NCBI RefSeq assembly: GCF_008124765.1
Contig: NZ_VNHS01000002.1
Location: 186,001 to 250,000, forward strand
DNA length: 64,000 bases
Reading direction: 5' to 3'
Origin: Paenibacillus methanolicus
GTDB lineage: Bacteria > Bacillota > Bacilli > Paenibacillales > Paenibacillaceae
Each line of letters starts with the position of its first letter. Position 1 is the first letter of the stretch. Positions 1 to 7,610 of this stretch are shown here, in pieces. The position numbers and the translations under genes are program-made. Under the pieces are notes generated by a model that saw only the letters and a list, made by a program, of their open reading frames with translations, searched no databases and had not been told where the DNA came from.

Positions 1-152
1 GCATCTTTGCGCGCGTTGTCAACGATTTGACCGGCGGCATGCTCAGCGCTTGAAATCTTGGCCTCGGCGAGTAACTTCCGAATATAATAGCCTAGTCCAA
101 AGAAAATCAAGCCAACAAGGAGAATGATCAGAAGCCAGAGCCAGGTTGCCAT
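1..152 (-). CDS. rny: Ribonuclease Y, N-terminal part (cut by window edge)
   Basis: Only about the first 50 codons are inside the window. The translation opens with a single hydrophobic helix (roughly residues 4-24, WLWLLIILLVGLIFF) followed by IRKLLAEAK and an Ala/Glu-rich stretch that begins the long coiled coil typical of RNase Y. RNase Y is the membrane-anchored endoribonuclease that starts mRNA decay in Bacillus. The ATG at 152 has a strong AGGAGGTG ribosome site (161-168). The position downstream of recA and recX matches B. subtilis order. The KH and HD domains lie outside the window, so the call rests on the anchor and synteny. Confidence 0.85.
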   Translation of the reverse strand, partial: MATWLWLLIILLVGLIFFGLGYYIRKLLAEAKISSAEHAAGQIVDNARKD

Positions 153-454
153 ATCTTTCTCACCTCCTCATTGCACCACCAAGGCATACGCCCGGGTAAG
201 TTATTTGGTTTTCATTGAAATACAAGAATTTATAAGTTTCACGCTTATAAAACAACTTGTATTTCTCCGGAACGAAACTTGCACCGCCATAGACGGCGAA
301 GCCTTTTCGCCTTGTGTTACGGTACTAGCCGGTTTTCATCCCGCTTCAACAATCATGTTTGGTGACGAAAATGATCGCTTCTACGAATCAATCTTTGGAA
401 GGAAAATTGATTCATGATAAAGGAATACATCATTCATTTTATCTGTTGATAAAA
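153..454. other. Intergenic region rny-recX
   Basis: About 300 bases without a gene. It holds one copy of the dispersed structured repeat (217-320), the rny ribosome site, and an A/T-rich nested palindrome just after the recX stop (outer arms 405-412 and 453-460, inner arms 436-443 and 448-455). That palindrome has no following T-run on the minus strand, so I do not call it a terminator. The open frames here read through the repeat and show no coding character. Confidence 0.6.
217..320 (-). repeat. Structured intergenic repeat, copy 1
   Basis: Copy of a ~103 bp repeat, read on the minus strand. It has paired arms GTTAC/GAAAC (316-320 and 274-278) around CGCC/GGCG (285-288 and 295-298). After that comes the conserved TTCCGGA block, then GAAATACAAG and CTTGTATTTC arms (256-265 and 217-226) flanking a 29-base A/T-rich spacer. 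The right-hand half is nearly identical to the copy at 19016-19113, including ATAAGCGTG and ATAAATTCTTGTATTTC. Confidence 0.8.
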
Positions 455-1156
455 TCAATTGTCAAGCATGTCAGGTTCATCCTCCGTTTCGGACTGCCTG
501 ACCGCCTGTCGTATCGCCTCTTTCACCACGCTGCCGGGAAATCCTCTGCGCAGCAGATAGCCCATCAGCTTATGCCGTCGCTCGCGAGGCTCTCCTTTAA
601 TATACGGCCACTTCTTGATGGCCGCGCGTACGGCTATGGACGTCTCTTCTTCCGCGTCGAGCTCGTCCGTCGCTTCCTTGGCCGTCTCCTTCGCGATTCC
701 CCGCATACGCAGCTCCTGCCGCAGCAGCAATCTGCCCTTCGCTTGGCCACGAAGCCGGGAAGCGGCGAATCGGCTGGCGTAATCGGCATCATCGACCAAT
801 CGTTCTTGTTTTAATCTGGCGATCGCTTGCTCCGCCGCCTGCTCATCGATCCCTTTGCGCGCCAAGTACTGGGCCATTTCTTTATGCGTTCTCGGCCGAT
901 GGCCCAAATATTGAATGCCTAAGGCATATGCGCGGTGCTTTGTATCTTCCTCCGCGATCTCTTTCAGCTCTTCCGGATGAATCTCCCGCCCTTTAAATAG
1001 TCGGAACTTAATCATGATGTCTTCGTGCACGGCGATAAACGGTTGATCCTGGCTGCCGTCCACAAACAAATTGTACCTATACTTTTCTTTGCGGATTTGC
1101 TCGACTGACGTAATTCGGACCGTCTGAGCGCCCTCCGCTTGCTCCTGTTCGTTCAA
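455..1156 (-). CDS. recX: Regulatory protein RecX
   Basis: RecX binds RecA filaments and limits their activity during recombination and the SOS response. The 233-residue protein is mostly helical with the repeated three-helix pattern of the family (YLARKGIDEQAAEQAIARLKQE, DYASRFAASRL, GYLLRRGFPGSVVKEAIRQ). It is longer than enterobacterial RecX (about 166 residues) but normal for Bacilli, which carry an N-terminal extension. The start is a TTG at 1156 preceded by AAGGAGG. It lies directly downstream of recA, behind a hairpin terminator at 1181-1218, so it is probably expressed by partial read-through from the recA promoter. Confidence 0.92.
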   Translation of the reverse strand: MNEQEQAEGAQTVRITSVEQIRKEKYRYNLFVDGSQDQPFIAVHEDIMIKFRLFKGREIHPEELKEIAEEDTKHRAYALGIQYLGHRPRTHKEMAQYLARKGIDEQAAEQAIARLKQERLVDDADYASRFAASRLRGQAKGRLLLRQELRMRGIAKETAKEATDELDAEEETSIAVRAAIKKWPYIKGEPRERRHKLMGYLLRRGFPGSVVKEAIRQAVRQSETEDEPDMLDN

Positions 1157-1180
1157 CGCAAACTTGCCTCCTTAATATGC

Positions 1181-1218
1181 CAAAAGCAGAACAAGGCGCC
1201 TGAGGGCCCTGTTCTGCT
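1181..1218 (-). terminator. recA-recX intercistronic terminator
   Basis: On the minus strand AGCAGAACA pairs with TGTTCTGCT (1210-1218 with 1185-1193) around a G/C-rich centre, followed by TTTTGG. It lies after the recA stop and before recX, so it may limit recX relative to recA. Confidence 0.75.
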
Positions 1219-1253
1219 CCATATCCGGTCTTATATAAGCTGACGCTTCGGAC

Positions 1254-2312
1254 TTACAGTTCGAGCTCCAGCTCGTCCTCGTCTTCGTCGTCCGTGCTGA
1301 AGCCGCCAGCGTCGAGCGCTGCCGCTGCCGCCAAATTGCTCGCTTCCCGGATTTGCTTCTCGATTACGTTCGAGATGTCTTTATGATCCTTCAAAAATTG
1401 CTTGGCGTTCTCCCGACCTTGGCCCAGACGCTCGCCGTTAAAGGAGAACCAGGCGCCGCTCTTCTGAACGATATCCATCTCGACGCCAATGTCGATGATG
1501 CTGCCTTCTTTGGAAATGCCTTCGCCGTACATGATATCGACTTCCGCCTGTTTGAACGGAGGCGCTACTTTGTTCTTGACGACCTTCACGCGTGTACGGT
1601 TACCGACCATGTCGTTACCTTGTTTGATCGTCTCTACGCGGCGAACGTCAAGACGTACGCTGGAATAGAACTTAAGCGCGCGCCCGCCTGGCGTCGTCTC
1701 CGGGTTGCCGAACATAACGCCGACTTTCTCGCGAAGCTGGTTGATGAAGATCGCGATCGTCTTCGATTTGCTGATCGCGCCGGACAGCTTGCGCAGCGCT
1801 TGAGACATCAGACGCGCTTGCAGACCTACGTGCGAATCACCCATCTCGCCTTCGATCTCGGCTTTCGGCACGAGTGCGGCTACCGAGTCGATTACGATGA
1901 TGTCGACCGCGCCGCTGCGAACGAGCGCCTCCGCGATCTCGAGCGCCTGCTCGCCCGTATCCGGCTGGGAGAGCAGCAACTCGTCGATGTTAACGCCAAG
2001 CTTGCTCGCGTAGAGCGGGTCGAGCGCGTGCTCCGCGTCGATAAATGCGGCTTGTCCGCCGGAACGTTGTACTTCGGAAATCGCGTGAAGCGCGACTGTA
2101 GTCTTACCGGAAGATTCCGGTCCATAGATTTCAATAATTCGGCCTCTTGGATATCCGCCGATTCCAAGGGCAATATCTAATGCCAGCGAACCGCTGGATA
2201 CTGTTTCGACAGTCATGTTCGCGGATTCGCCAAGCTTCATTATAGAACCTTTACCAAACTGTTTCTCGATTTGACGCAAAGCCATCTCGAGCGCTGCGCG
2301 ACGATCTGACAA
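1254..2312 (-). CDS. recA: Recombinase RecA
   Basis: RecA coats single-stranded DNA, drives strand exchange and triggers LexA self-cleavage. Hallmarks are the Walker A motif GPESSGKTT, the catalytic-site region [10 protein letters not shown], Walker [10 protein letters not shown], and the L1/L2 loops with [14 protein letters not shown]. The tail is short and acidic ([11 protein letters not shown]). I place the start at the TTG at 2312: the protein then begins [20 protein letters not shown] like other Bacilli RecA (352 residues), and AAAGGGTGTG lies at the right distance. An in-frame ATG at 2345 would add 11 residues ([11 protein letters not shown]) but has only a weak AAGG site. A LexA-type operator lies upstream at 2382-2395. 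Confidence 0.97.
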   Translation of the reverse strand: MSDRRAALEMALRQIEKQFGKGSIMKLGESANMTVETVSSGSLALDIALGIGGYPRGRIIEIYGPESSGKTTVALHAISEVQRSGGQAAFIDAEHALDPLYASKLGVNIDELLLSQPDTGEQALEIAEALVRSGAVDIIVIDSVAALVPKAEIEGEMGDSHVGLQARLMSQALRKLSGAISKSKTIAIFINQLREKVGVMFGNPETTPGGRALKFYSSVRLDVRRVETIKQGNDMVGNRTRVKVVKNKVAPPFKQAEVDIMYGEGISKEGSIIDIGVEMDIVQKSGAWFSFNGERLGQGRENAKQFLKDHKDISNVIEKQIREASNLAAAAALDAGGFSTDDEDEDELELEL

Positions 2313-2381
2313 CGCATTCACACCCTTTTCGATTGATAGTTTCATGATACCTTGTTTTGTTCTCGATTACAATACTTTTTA

Positions 2382-2395
2382 CGAACATATATTCT
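2382..2395 (-). promoter_or_regulatory. LexA (SOS) box upstream of recA
   Basis: The plus strand reads CGAACATATATTCT, close to the Bacillus LexA operator CGAACNNNNGTTCG with one intact half-site (CGAAC) and one degenerate half (ATTCT). It lies about 70 bases before the TTG start of recA, the expected place for SOS control. Confidence 0.7.
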
Positions 2396-2426
2396 TATTT
2401 TTTCTTCCAGACGGATGAATCAAAGT

Positions 2427-2520
2427 GAAACGGCATTCGTCGTCCTTGGCGACGGAGCGTGTTTCATTTTGGAGAAATACAAATTGATTAAGACGTGTAA
2501 ACGTAAAATCTCTTGTAGTT
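2427..2520 (+). repeat. Structured intergenic repeat, copy 2
   Basis: Diverged copy in plus orientation: GAAACG (2427-2432) with GTTTC (2461-2465), inner CGTCG/CGACG (2438-2442 and 2450-2454), then TTTTGGA and GAAATACAA (2474-2482) paired with the imperfect CTTGTAGTT (2512-2520) across a 29-base A/T-rich spacer. The inner stem sequence differs from the other copies but stays paired, which suggests that structure is being kept. The rest of the 2313-2655 gap holds the recA operator and the cinA terminator. Confidence 0.7.
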
Positions 2521-2521
2521 C

Positions 2522-2558
2522 AAAAAAAAAACCGCGGCAAAGTATTCTTCGCCACGGT
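2522..2558 (-). terminator. Terminator after cinA
   Basis: Minus-strand hairpin ACCGTGGC...GCCGCGGT (2551-2558 with 2531-2538) followed by a run of nine T. It ends the rimO-pgsA-cinA transcript ahead of recA. Confidence 0.88.
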
Positions 2559-2655
2559 TCTTCCGTCAGTTACTGTCGATTATAGAGGAAACTCGGACAA
2601 CGGACAAGCTAATTTTGCGAGTTGTCACAACTTAGCCATACTTATCGTTCGCCTA

Positions 2656-3909
2656 CTACTCTGGAGACTTAAGCAACTGCCATAACCGGTACAGCGCCGA
2701 CTTCACGGCACGCGTACGGATGATGCTCCTGTTCCCGCTCAAATGGGCCGTATGAACGATCGTCGGTTTCCCCCGTCTCGATAGGCCAAAGTAGACCAAA
2801 CCTACAGGCTTGCCTTCCGCTTCGGATGGTCCCGCCACGCCGGTCAGCGAGATGCCGTAATCGCTGTCCGTCAGCTCCCTCACCCGCTCCGCCATGAGCG
2901 ACGCCGTGGACTCGCTGATCGCGCCGGGCGCGCCTTCTCCTTCGAGCTGCGACATCGGAATGCCGAGCAGCTTATGCTTCATCTCGTTCGTATATGTGAC
3001 CACGCCTCCGATGAATTCCCCGCTGCTGCCCGGGACATTCGTAATCAGTTCCGCGAACAGTCCACCGGTCAGACTCTCGGCGCTCGCCAGTTTGAATCGC
3101 GATAAGCGCAGCAAGCGCACGATCGCTTCTTCAAGCGGGATATCCTCCCGGGCGTACAGGTATTGACCCACGCGCTCCGCGATCTCTGTCTCCAGCACGT
3201 CGAGCCTCGCGGACGCTTCGAACTCCGCGTGCGCTTTCGTCGCGATGCGGATCGCAACTTCGCCCTCCTTCGCGTAGGGCGCGATGGTCGGGTCCGTCTG
3301 GGCGTCGATCAGGTCGATCAAAGCCGCTTCCAAGCTCGACTCGCCGATGCCGGCAAACTTCAGCGTACGCGAGAACAGCCGTCTCTCCTCGCCCATAACC
3401 GATCTAAGCCAAGCTTTGCCGGGACCGTCGAACATCGGCTTCATTTCGCGCGGCGGGCCTGGCAGCAGCAAATAATGCGTGCCTTCCACGGTCAGCGCGT
3501 TACCCACGGCTAACCCCGCTTCGTTGGCCAGCGGCGCGCTGCCTACGATCGAGTTGGCCTGACGCCGGTTGCTCTCGACCATATGCACGCCTCTCGTCGC
3601 GAAGAACTGTTCGATTTTGGCCATCGACGGGCCATGCTGTTCGATTTCGGCTTTCAAATAGTTCGCCAGCGCATCCTTCGTTAAATCATCCTGCGTTGGA
3701 CCCAGTCCGCCCGTGAAGACGATGAGATCGGCGCGGCCTCGAGCCAGCTCGATCGCTTGGCGGATGCGTCCTTCGTTGTCGCCGACGACCGTTTGGAAAT
3801 AAACGTCGATCCCAAGTTCCGCGAGTCCTTGAGACAAATAAGTCGCGTTCGTGTTTACCGTCTGACCAAGCAACAATTCCGTGCCAACCGCTATGATTTC
3901 TGCGCGCAT
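2656..3909 (-). CDS. cinA: CinA family protein (competence/damage-inducible; NMN amidohydrolase)
   Basis: CinA proteins join an N-terminal MoCF/COG1058 domain to a C-terminal domain that deamidates nicotinamide mononucleotide; in Bacilli the gene often precedes recA. Visible signs are MRAEIIAVGTELLLGQ at the start, the MoCF motif VFTGGLGPTQDD, LLLPGPPREMKPMF, and the C-terminal SAESLTGGLFAELIT and SLTGVAGP motifs. I chose the ATG at 3909 (417 residues, the usual family length) because GGAG stands nine bases before it and the protein then begins with the family N-terminus. The longer frame starts at a TTG without support. It lies between pgsA and recA. Confidence 0.95.
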   Translation of the reverse strand: MRAEIIAVGTELLLGQTVNTNATYLSQGLAELGIDVYFQTVVGDNEGRIRQAIELARGRADLIVFTGGLGPTQDDLTKDALANYLKAEIEQHGPSMAKIEQFFATRGVHMVESNRRQANSIVGSAPLANEAGLAVGNALTVEGTHYLLLPGPPREMKPMFDGPGKAWLRSVMGEERRLFSRTLKFAGIGESSLEAALIDLIDAQTDPTIAPYAKEGEVAIRIATKAHAEFEASARLDVLETEIAERVGQYLYAREDIPLEEAIVRLLRLSRFKLASAESLTGGLFAELITNVPGSSGEFIGGVVTYTNEMKHKLLGIPMSQLEGEGAPGAISESTASLMAERVRELTDSDYGISLTGVAGPSEAEGKPVGLVYFGLSRRGKPTIVHTAHLSGNRSIIRTRAVKSALYRLWQLLKSPE

Positions 3910-3927
3910 ACCACACCGCTCCATTCC

Positions 3928-3973
3928 CAAGAAGATGAAAGCACCATCCCTTCGCGCGGAAGAGATGATGCTT
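3928..3973 (-). terminator. Hairpin between pgsA and cinA
   Basis: On the minus strand AAGCATCATCTC (3973-3962) pairs imperfectly with GGGATGGTGCTT (3950-3939), followed by TCATCTTCTT. It is a moderate terminator or processing hairpin in the 75-base gap. Confidence 0.5.
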
Positions 3974-3984
3974 GTACGCAAGGC

Positions 3985-4563
3985 CTACTCCGTTAGCGGA
4001 ATAAGATTTTTGTTTTTGACGAAATAATCGATGCCCGAATATACCGTGATGAGTGCGGCCGCCCAGCTGGAGATTTGGTCAAACGGGATATCGATGAACG
4101 TAAAGGGAAAGTTGTTCAGCAAGAGCGCGATAATCATCGTAATCTGTACCGCGGTCTTCCATTTGCCCCAAGTGGAAGCGGCCAGCACCGCGCCTTCGAG
4201 CAAGGCGATCTGGCGAAGACCCGTTACGGCGAATTCGCGGCTGATGATGACGATCGCGATCCATGCATCGACCTTGTCCATCTCCACCAGGGAAATGAGC
4301 ACGGCCGCCACGAGAAGCTTATCCGCAAGCGGGTCGAGCAACTTGCCGAGATTGGTGACGATCTTGTTCTTGCGCGCGATATAGCCGTCCAGGCCGTCCG
4401 TCGCGGCTGCCACGATGAAAATCAACGTGGCGAGAATCTGATTCCACGTAATCGAGAAATCCGCGAAACTGAGCTCGTTCAAGTTGACGTTAATCAGCAG
4501 CAGGAACATGATGATCGGCACGAGAAAGATCCGTGCGAGCGTGATTTTGTTCGCTAAGTTCAC
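3985..4563 (-). CDS. pgsA: CDP-diacylglycerol--glycerol-3-phosphate 3-phosphatidyltransferase
   Basis: Integral membrane enzyme that makes phosphatidylglycerophosphate, the committed step to phosphatidylglycerol and cardiolipin. The CDP-alcohol phosphotransferase signature is complete: D59-G60, A63-R64, G73, D77 and D81 (DGYIAR...G...DPLAD). Several hydrophobic helices surround it, and the length of 192 residues is normal. It starts at GTG 4563, overlapping the rimO stop as GTGA with a GGGGAGG site upstream, so the two genes are translationally coupled. Confidence 0.95.
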   Translation of the reverse strand: MNLANKITLARIFLVPIIMFLLLINVNLNELSFADFSITWNQILATLIFIVAAATDGLDGYIARKNKIVTNLGKLLDPLADKLLVAAVLISLVEMDKVDAWIAIVIISREFAVTGLRQIALLEGAVLAASTWGKWKTAVQITMIIALLLNNFPFTFIDIPFDQISSWAAALITVYSGIDYFVKNKNLIPLTE

Positions 4564-5888
4564 GATAAGCCCTCCCCGGACATATCGAATTCATACGCGT
4601 GCGTGACCCGTACTTTCTGCATTTGTCCAATCGACGCGGAGCAGTTCGAAATAAACACTTCGCCATCGATCTCCGGAGCATCATACTCCGAACGTCCTAT
4701 GTATACGTCGCTGCGGCCATCATACCGTTCCACGAGCACGTTGATCTCGCGTCCGATGTATTTACCGCCATTGCTTTTGGCCGATTCGCGTTGAATCTCC
4801 ATCAGCGTGTTGGCCCGCCATTCCTTCACGTCGTCCGGCACCTGGCCCGGTAACCGAACCGCCGGCGTGTCCTCTTCAGCGGAATAGGTAAATACGCCAA
4901 GGCGGTCGAACTTCAGCTCGCGAATAAATTCGCATAACCGGTTGAAATCCTCGTCCGTCTCGCCCGGGAAACCGACGATCATCGACGTGCGAAGCGCGAC
5001 ATCCGGAATGCGCGCGCGGATTTTCTCGACTAATTCGCGAACGTCTCGTTGGCGACCAGGTCTGCGCATCCGCTTCAGAATCGTATCTTCGCTATGCTGC
5101 AGCGGCATGTCGATATAGTTGCACACTTTCGGGTTGGACGCGATCGTCTCAATCAACTCGTCCGTGAAAAATCCCGGATACGCGTAATGCAGGCGCACCC
5201 ATTCCAAGCCTTCGATCTCGCTGACGCGATTAAGCAGCTCGGGCAACTTGAAGCCATCGTAAATATCGGTGCCATAATTGGTCGAATCCTGCGCGATCAG
5301 GCTGATTTCCTTCACGCCCTGCGCCACCAGCCCCTCCGCTTCGGCCACGATCGATTCGATTGAACGGCTGCGGAACTTGCCGCGCATGATCGGAATCGAG
5401 CAGAACGTACAAGCATTATCGCAGCCCTCCGCGATCTTGACGTACGCGGTATAACGCGGCGTCGACATGATGCGCGGCAGTTTCAGATCGTAGTCGAACG
5501 CCGGGTGGCCGACCATGGCCGGTTTCTTCCCGCGAAGCGCTTCGTCCACGATTTTATTAATATGGTGAAAATCGCCGGTGCCGACGATCCCATCGATTTC
5601 GGGCATTTCGTCCATCAGCTGTTTCTTGTAGCGCTGCGTCAAACAGCCAGATACGATGAGCGCTTTCAAACGTCCGGTCTCTTTGCGTTCAGCCATGTCA
5701 AGAATCGTATTAACCGACTCTTCTTTGGCAGCGTCGATGAATCCGCACGTATTGACGATGATTACCGTCGCGTCATCGGCCTGATCGACCAGCTGATATC
5801 CGCGTTCATGGATGAGGCCGGACATAATCTCCGAGTCCACTAGGTTCTTCTCGCAGCCAAGCGTCACTACTTTAACTCGTTCTGTCAT
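4560..5888 (-). CDS. rimO: Ribosomal protein S12 methylthiotransferase RimO
   Basis: Radical-SAM enzyme that adds a methylthio group to an Asp of ribosomal protein S12. Three cysteines of the N-terminal cluster domain (C12, C48, C82), the radical-SAM CxxxCxxC (C156, C160, C163 in GCDNACTFCSIP) and a C-terminal TRAM domain are visible. The ATG at 5888 (442 residues) is preferred: AAGGGATC precedes it and the protein begins MTERVKVVTLGCEKN as in relatives. A TTG at 5909 would add seven residues, using the ribosome site as coding sequence. Confidence 0.95.
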   Translation of the reverse strand: MTERVKVVTLGCEKNLVDSEIMSGLIHERGYQLVDQADDATVIIVNTCGFIDAAKEESVNTILDMAERKETGRLKALIVSGCLTQRYKKQLMDEMPEIDGIVGTGDFHHINKIVDEALRGKKPAMVGHPAFDYDLKLPRIMSTPRYTAYVKIAEGCDNACTFCSIPIMRGKFRSRSIESIVAEAEGLVAQGVKEISLIAQDSTNYGTDIYDGFKLPELLNRVSEIEGLEWVRLHYAYPGFFTDELIETIASNPKVCNYIDMPLQHSEDTILKRMRRPGRQRDVRELVEKIRARIPDVALRTSMIVGFPGETDEDFNRLCEFIRELKFDRLGVFTYSAEEDTPAVRLPGQVPDDVKEWRANTLMEIQRESAKSNGGKYIGREINVLVERYDGRSDVYIGRSEYDAPEIDGEVFISNCSASIGQMQKVRVTHAYEFDMSGEGLS

Positions 5889-5950
5889 GGAACCGATCCC
5901 TTCAGTCAAGCTATCTTAACAAGTATAATACAAGCAAAATACGAATGTCA

Positions 5951-6005
5951 AAATAGCAGAAAGCCCCGATTTCCTGCATCCGGAGACTTGGAAAGGGACT
6001 TTCGG
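5951..6005 (-). terminator. Possible terminator after yajQ
   Basis: Minus-strand hairpin with GAAAGTCCC on one side and GGGGCTTTC on the other, plus inner TTCC/GGAA pairs, followed by TGCTATTTTGAC. The T-run is weak. Confidence 0.42.
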
Positions 6006-6026
6006 CCTATTTATGTGCGTTTCGGT

Positions 6027-6518
6027 TTACTTGAAATTCGTAAACTGAAGCTCGACTTGCAAATCCGCGCCGCGCAGCAAATTCATAACCGCCTGCAAAT
6101 CGTCCTTCGACTTGCCGGTGACGCGAATTTGATCGCCTTGGATCTGGCTCTTCACCTTCAGCTTGGAGTCGCGAATCAATACGTTGATCTTCTTCGAAAC
6201 GTCCTGCTCGATCCCGCTTTTTAGACGGATCTTCTGTCTAACGGTACCAAGAGAAGCTGCCTCGACTTTGCCATAGTCCAAGTTCTTGATCGGTACGCCG
6301 CGCTTGATCATCTTCGACTTCAATATATCGAGCACCGCGCCGAGCTTATATTCGTCCTCGGACGTGACGACAAGCTCTTCTTTCTCCAACTTGATGCTGC
6401 TCTTGCTTCCTTTAAAGTCAAATCGGGTCTCGATCTCCCGCTCCGCCTGCGTAATGGCGTTGTTCATCTCCTGCATGTCCACTTTGGATACGATATCGAA
6501 TGAATTTTCCGAACTCAC
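6027..6518 (-). CDS. yajQ: YajQ family nucleotide-binding protein (UPF0234/DUF520)
   Basis: Small cytoplasmic protein of two ferredoxin-like halves. Members bind nucleotides, and some bind cyclic di-GMP; the role in Bacilli is unknown. The family opening [16 protein letters not shown] and the internal RFDFKGSKS and the ending ELQFTNFK are intact; 163 residues is the usual length. The start is GTG 6518 with GGAG eleven bases upstream. A TATAAT-like element at 6556-6561 between this gene and the rodZ terminator suggests its own promoter, though no good -35 is seen. Confidence 0.93.
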   Translation of the reverse strand: MSSENSFDIVSKVDMQEMNNAITQAEREIETRFDFKGSKSSIKLEKEELVVTSEDEYKLGAVLDILKSKMIKRGVPIKNLDYGKVEAASLGTVRQKIRLKSGIEQDVSKKINVLIRDSKLKVKSQIQGDQIRVTGKSKDDLQAVMNLLRGADLQVELQFTNFK

Positions 6519-6581
6519 GATGCGTCCAACTCCTTTTACGACGGTTTCGTCCCGTATTATACCCTATTCCCCTATATAAAG

Positions 6582-6619
6582 AAAAGGCACTCTCCGCATC
6601 GCGCGCGGCCCTAGTGCCT
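6582..6619 (-). terminator. Terminator after rodZ
   Basis: Minus-strand AGGCACT (6619-6613) pairs with AGTGCCT (6591-6585), followed by TTTCTTTATAT. Confidence 0.75.
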
Positions 6620-6629
6620 TCTCCACATC

Positions 6630-7592
6630 TTACTCGGTTGCCGTATTGCCCGACTGACCGCCGCTTTCGTCCGTACCGGTGGCTTGGCCGTTCGCTCCGC
6701 CAGAAACCGTGTCCGCGAGATTAAGCTGGAACCTGTGAGACTTGCTCACTTTATCTCCGTCGTCAAGCACATGGCCGTCGATTTTGACCTCGACAATATT
6801 AGCTTTCGCCACGCTTATGTACGTCGGACCGGTAAATTCGCTCGTGATGCTCTCCCCGTCCTGCAGCGTCGTATTCTCGACGTATTTGCCGTTCCGGTCT
6901 TTGTTCCTAATACCGATCCAGCAGGCACCGCCCGTCGCTTTAATCTCAATCGTGTGAGTGCCCGCCGTAGCAATCTCGTAATAATCCATGCTGCCGGAGC
7001 TCTTCACGAGCGTTGGAACGGTAGCTGGCGGCGTTGCTGGCACGACCGGATCCGGCGTCACCGTCTCCGGCTTCGTCGCATTCTGCCCGTTCGTCGTTCC
7101 GGACGACGTATTATTCGTACCCGCTCCAGACTCTGCTGGTTTTCCCGTATCGATCTTGTCCGTCAGTTTCGTCTGATCGTCGGCGGTATTCACATCGTCC
7201 GTCGGGTTATTAATGTAGAACACGTAGACGATCACGACAATCAGAATGAGAAACGACCACATGAGCGCCCGGAACCCCCAGCGGCTCCAACGGTCGGTCG
7301 TATGCACTTGCGAGCGGCGTGGACGCTGAACGGGTTCGACGACCGGCTCCTGCGGCGGCGTTGGCATCTCGTGTTGATAGAGGCGAAGCACTTCCTCCGC
7401 GTCCAAACCAACCGTTTCCGCATAGTTTTTCACGAAAGCGCGCACGTAGAACGAGCCCGGCAAAATGGAATAATCGCCATCTTCGATCGCTTCCAGATAA
7501 CGCTTGCGAATCTTCGTCAAGTCCTGAATATCGTCGAGCGAATAGCCGCGCTGTTCCCGCGCCTTTCGGAGCAGGGCTCCCAAATCCGACAT
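6630..7592 (-). CDS. rodZ: RodZ-like cytoskeletal/helix-turn-helix membrane protein (YmfM)
   Basis: Bitopic protein that links MreB filaments to the membrane and helps keep rod shape. It has an N-terminal helix-turn-helix domain (about residues 2-68, LRKAREQRGYSLDDIQ, PGSFYVRAFVKNYA), a basic linker, one transmembrane helix near 106-127, a Thr/Pro/Asn-rich spacer of about 70 residues, and a C-terminal DUF4115 beta-domain (GACWIGIRNKDRNG onward). The start is ATG 7592 with GGGAGG seven bases before it; an in-frame GTG two codons upstream is less well placed. It lies just downstream of ymfK as in B. subtilis. Confidence 0.92.
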   Translation of the reverse strand: MSDLGALLRKAREQRGYSLDDIQDLTKIRKRYLEAIEDGDYSILPGSFYVRAFVKNYAETVGLDAEEVLRLYQHEMPTPPQEPVVEPVQRPRRSQVHTTDRWSRWGFRALMWSFLILIVVIVYVFYINNPTDDVNTADDQTKLTDKIDTGKPAESGAGTNNTSSGTTNGQNATKPETVTPDPVVPATPPATVPTLVKSSGSMDYYEIATAGTHTIEIKATGGACWIGIRNKDRNGKYVENTTLQDGESITSEFTGPTYISVAKANIVEVKIDGHVLDDGDKVSKSHRFQLNLADTVSGGANGQATGTDESGGQSGNTATE

Positions 7593-7610
7593 GACCACAC
7601 CTCCCTTTAC

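Noticed and set aside
405..460. A/T-rich nested palindrome after recX as a terminator
   Set aside because: The stem is weak and lacks a T-run on the minus strand; it overlaps the recX stop codon.
2352..2585. 77-codon plus-strand frame upstream of recA
   Set aside because: It runs through the LexA box, repeat copy 2 and the cinA terminator; not coding.
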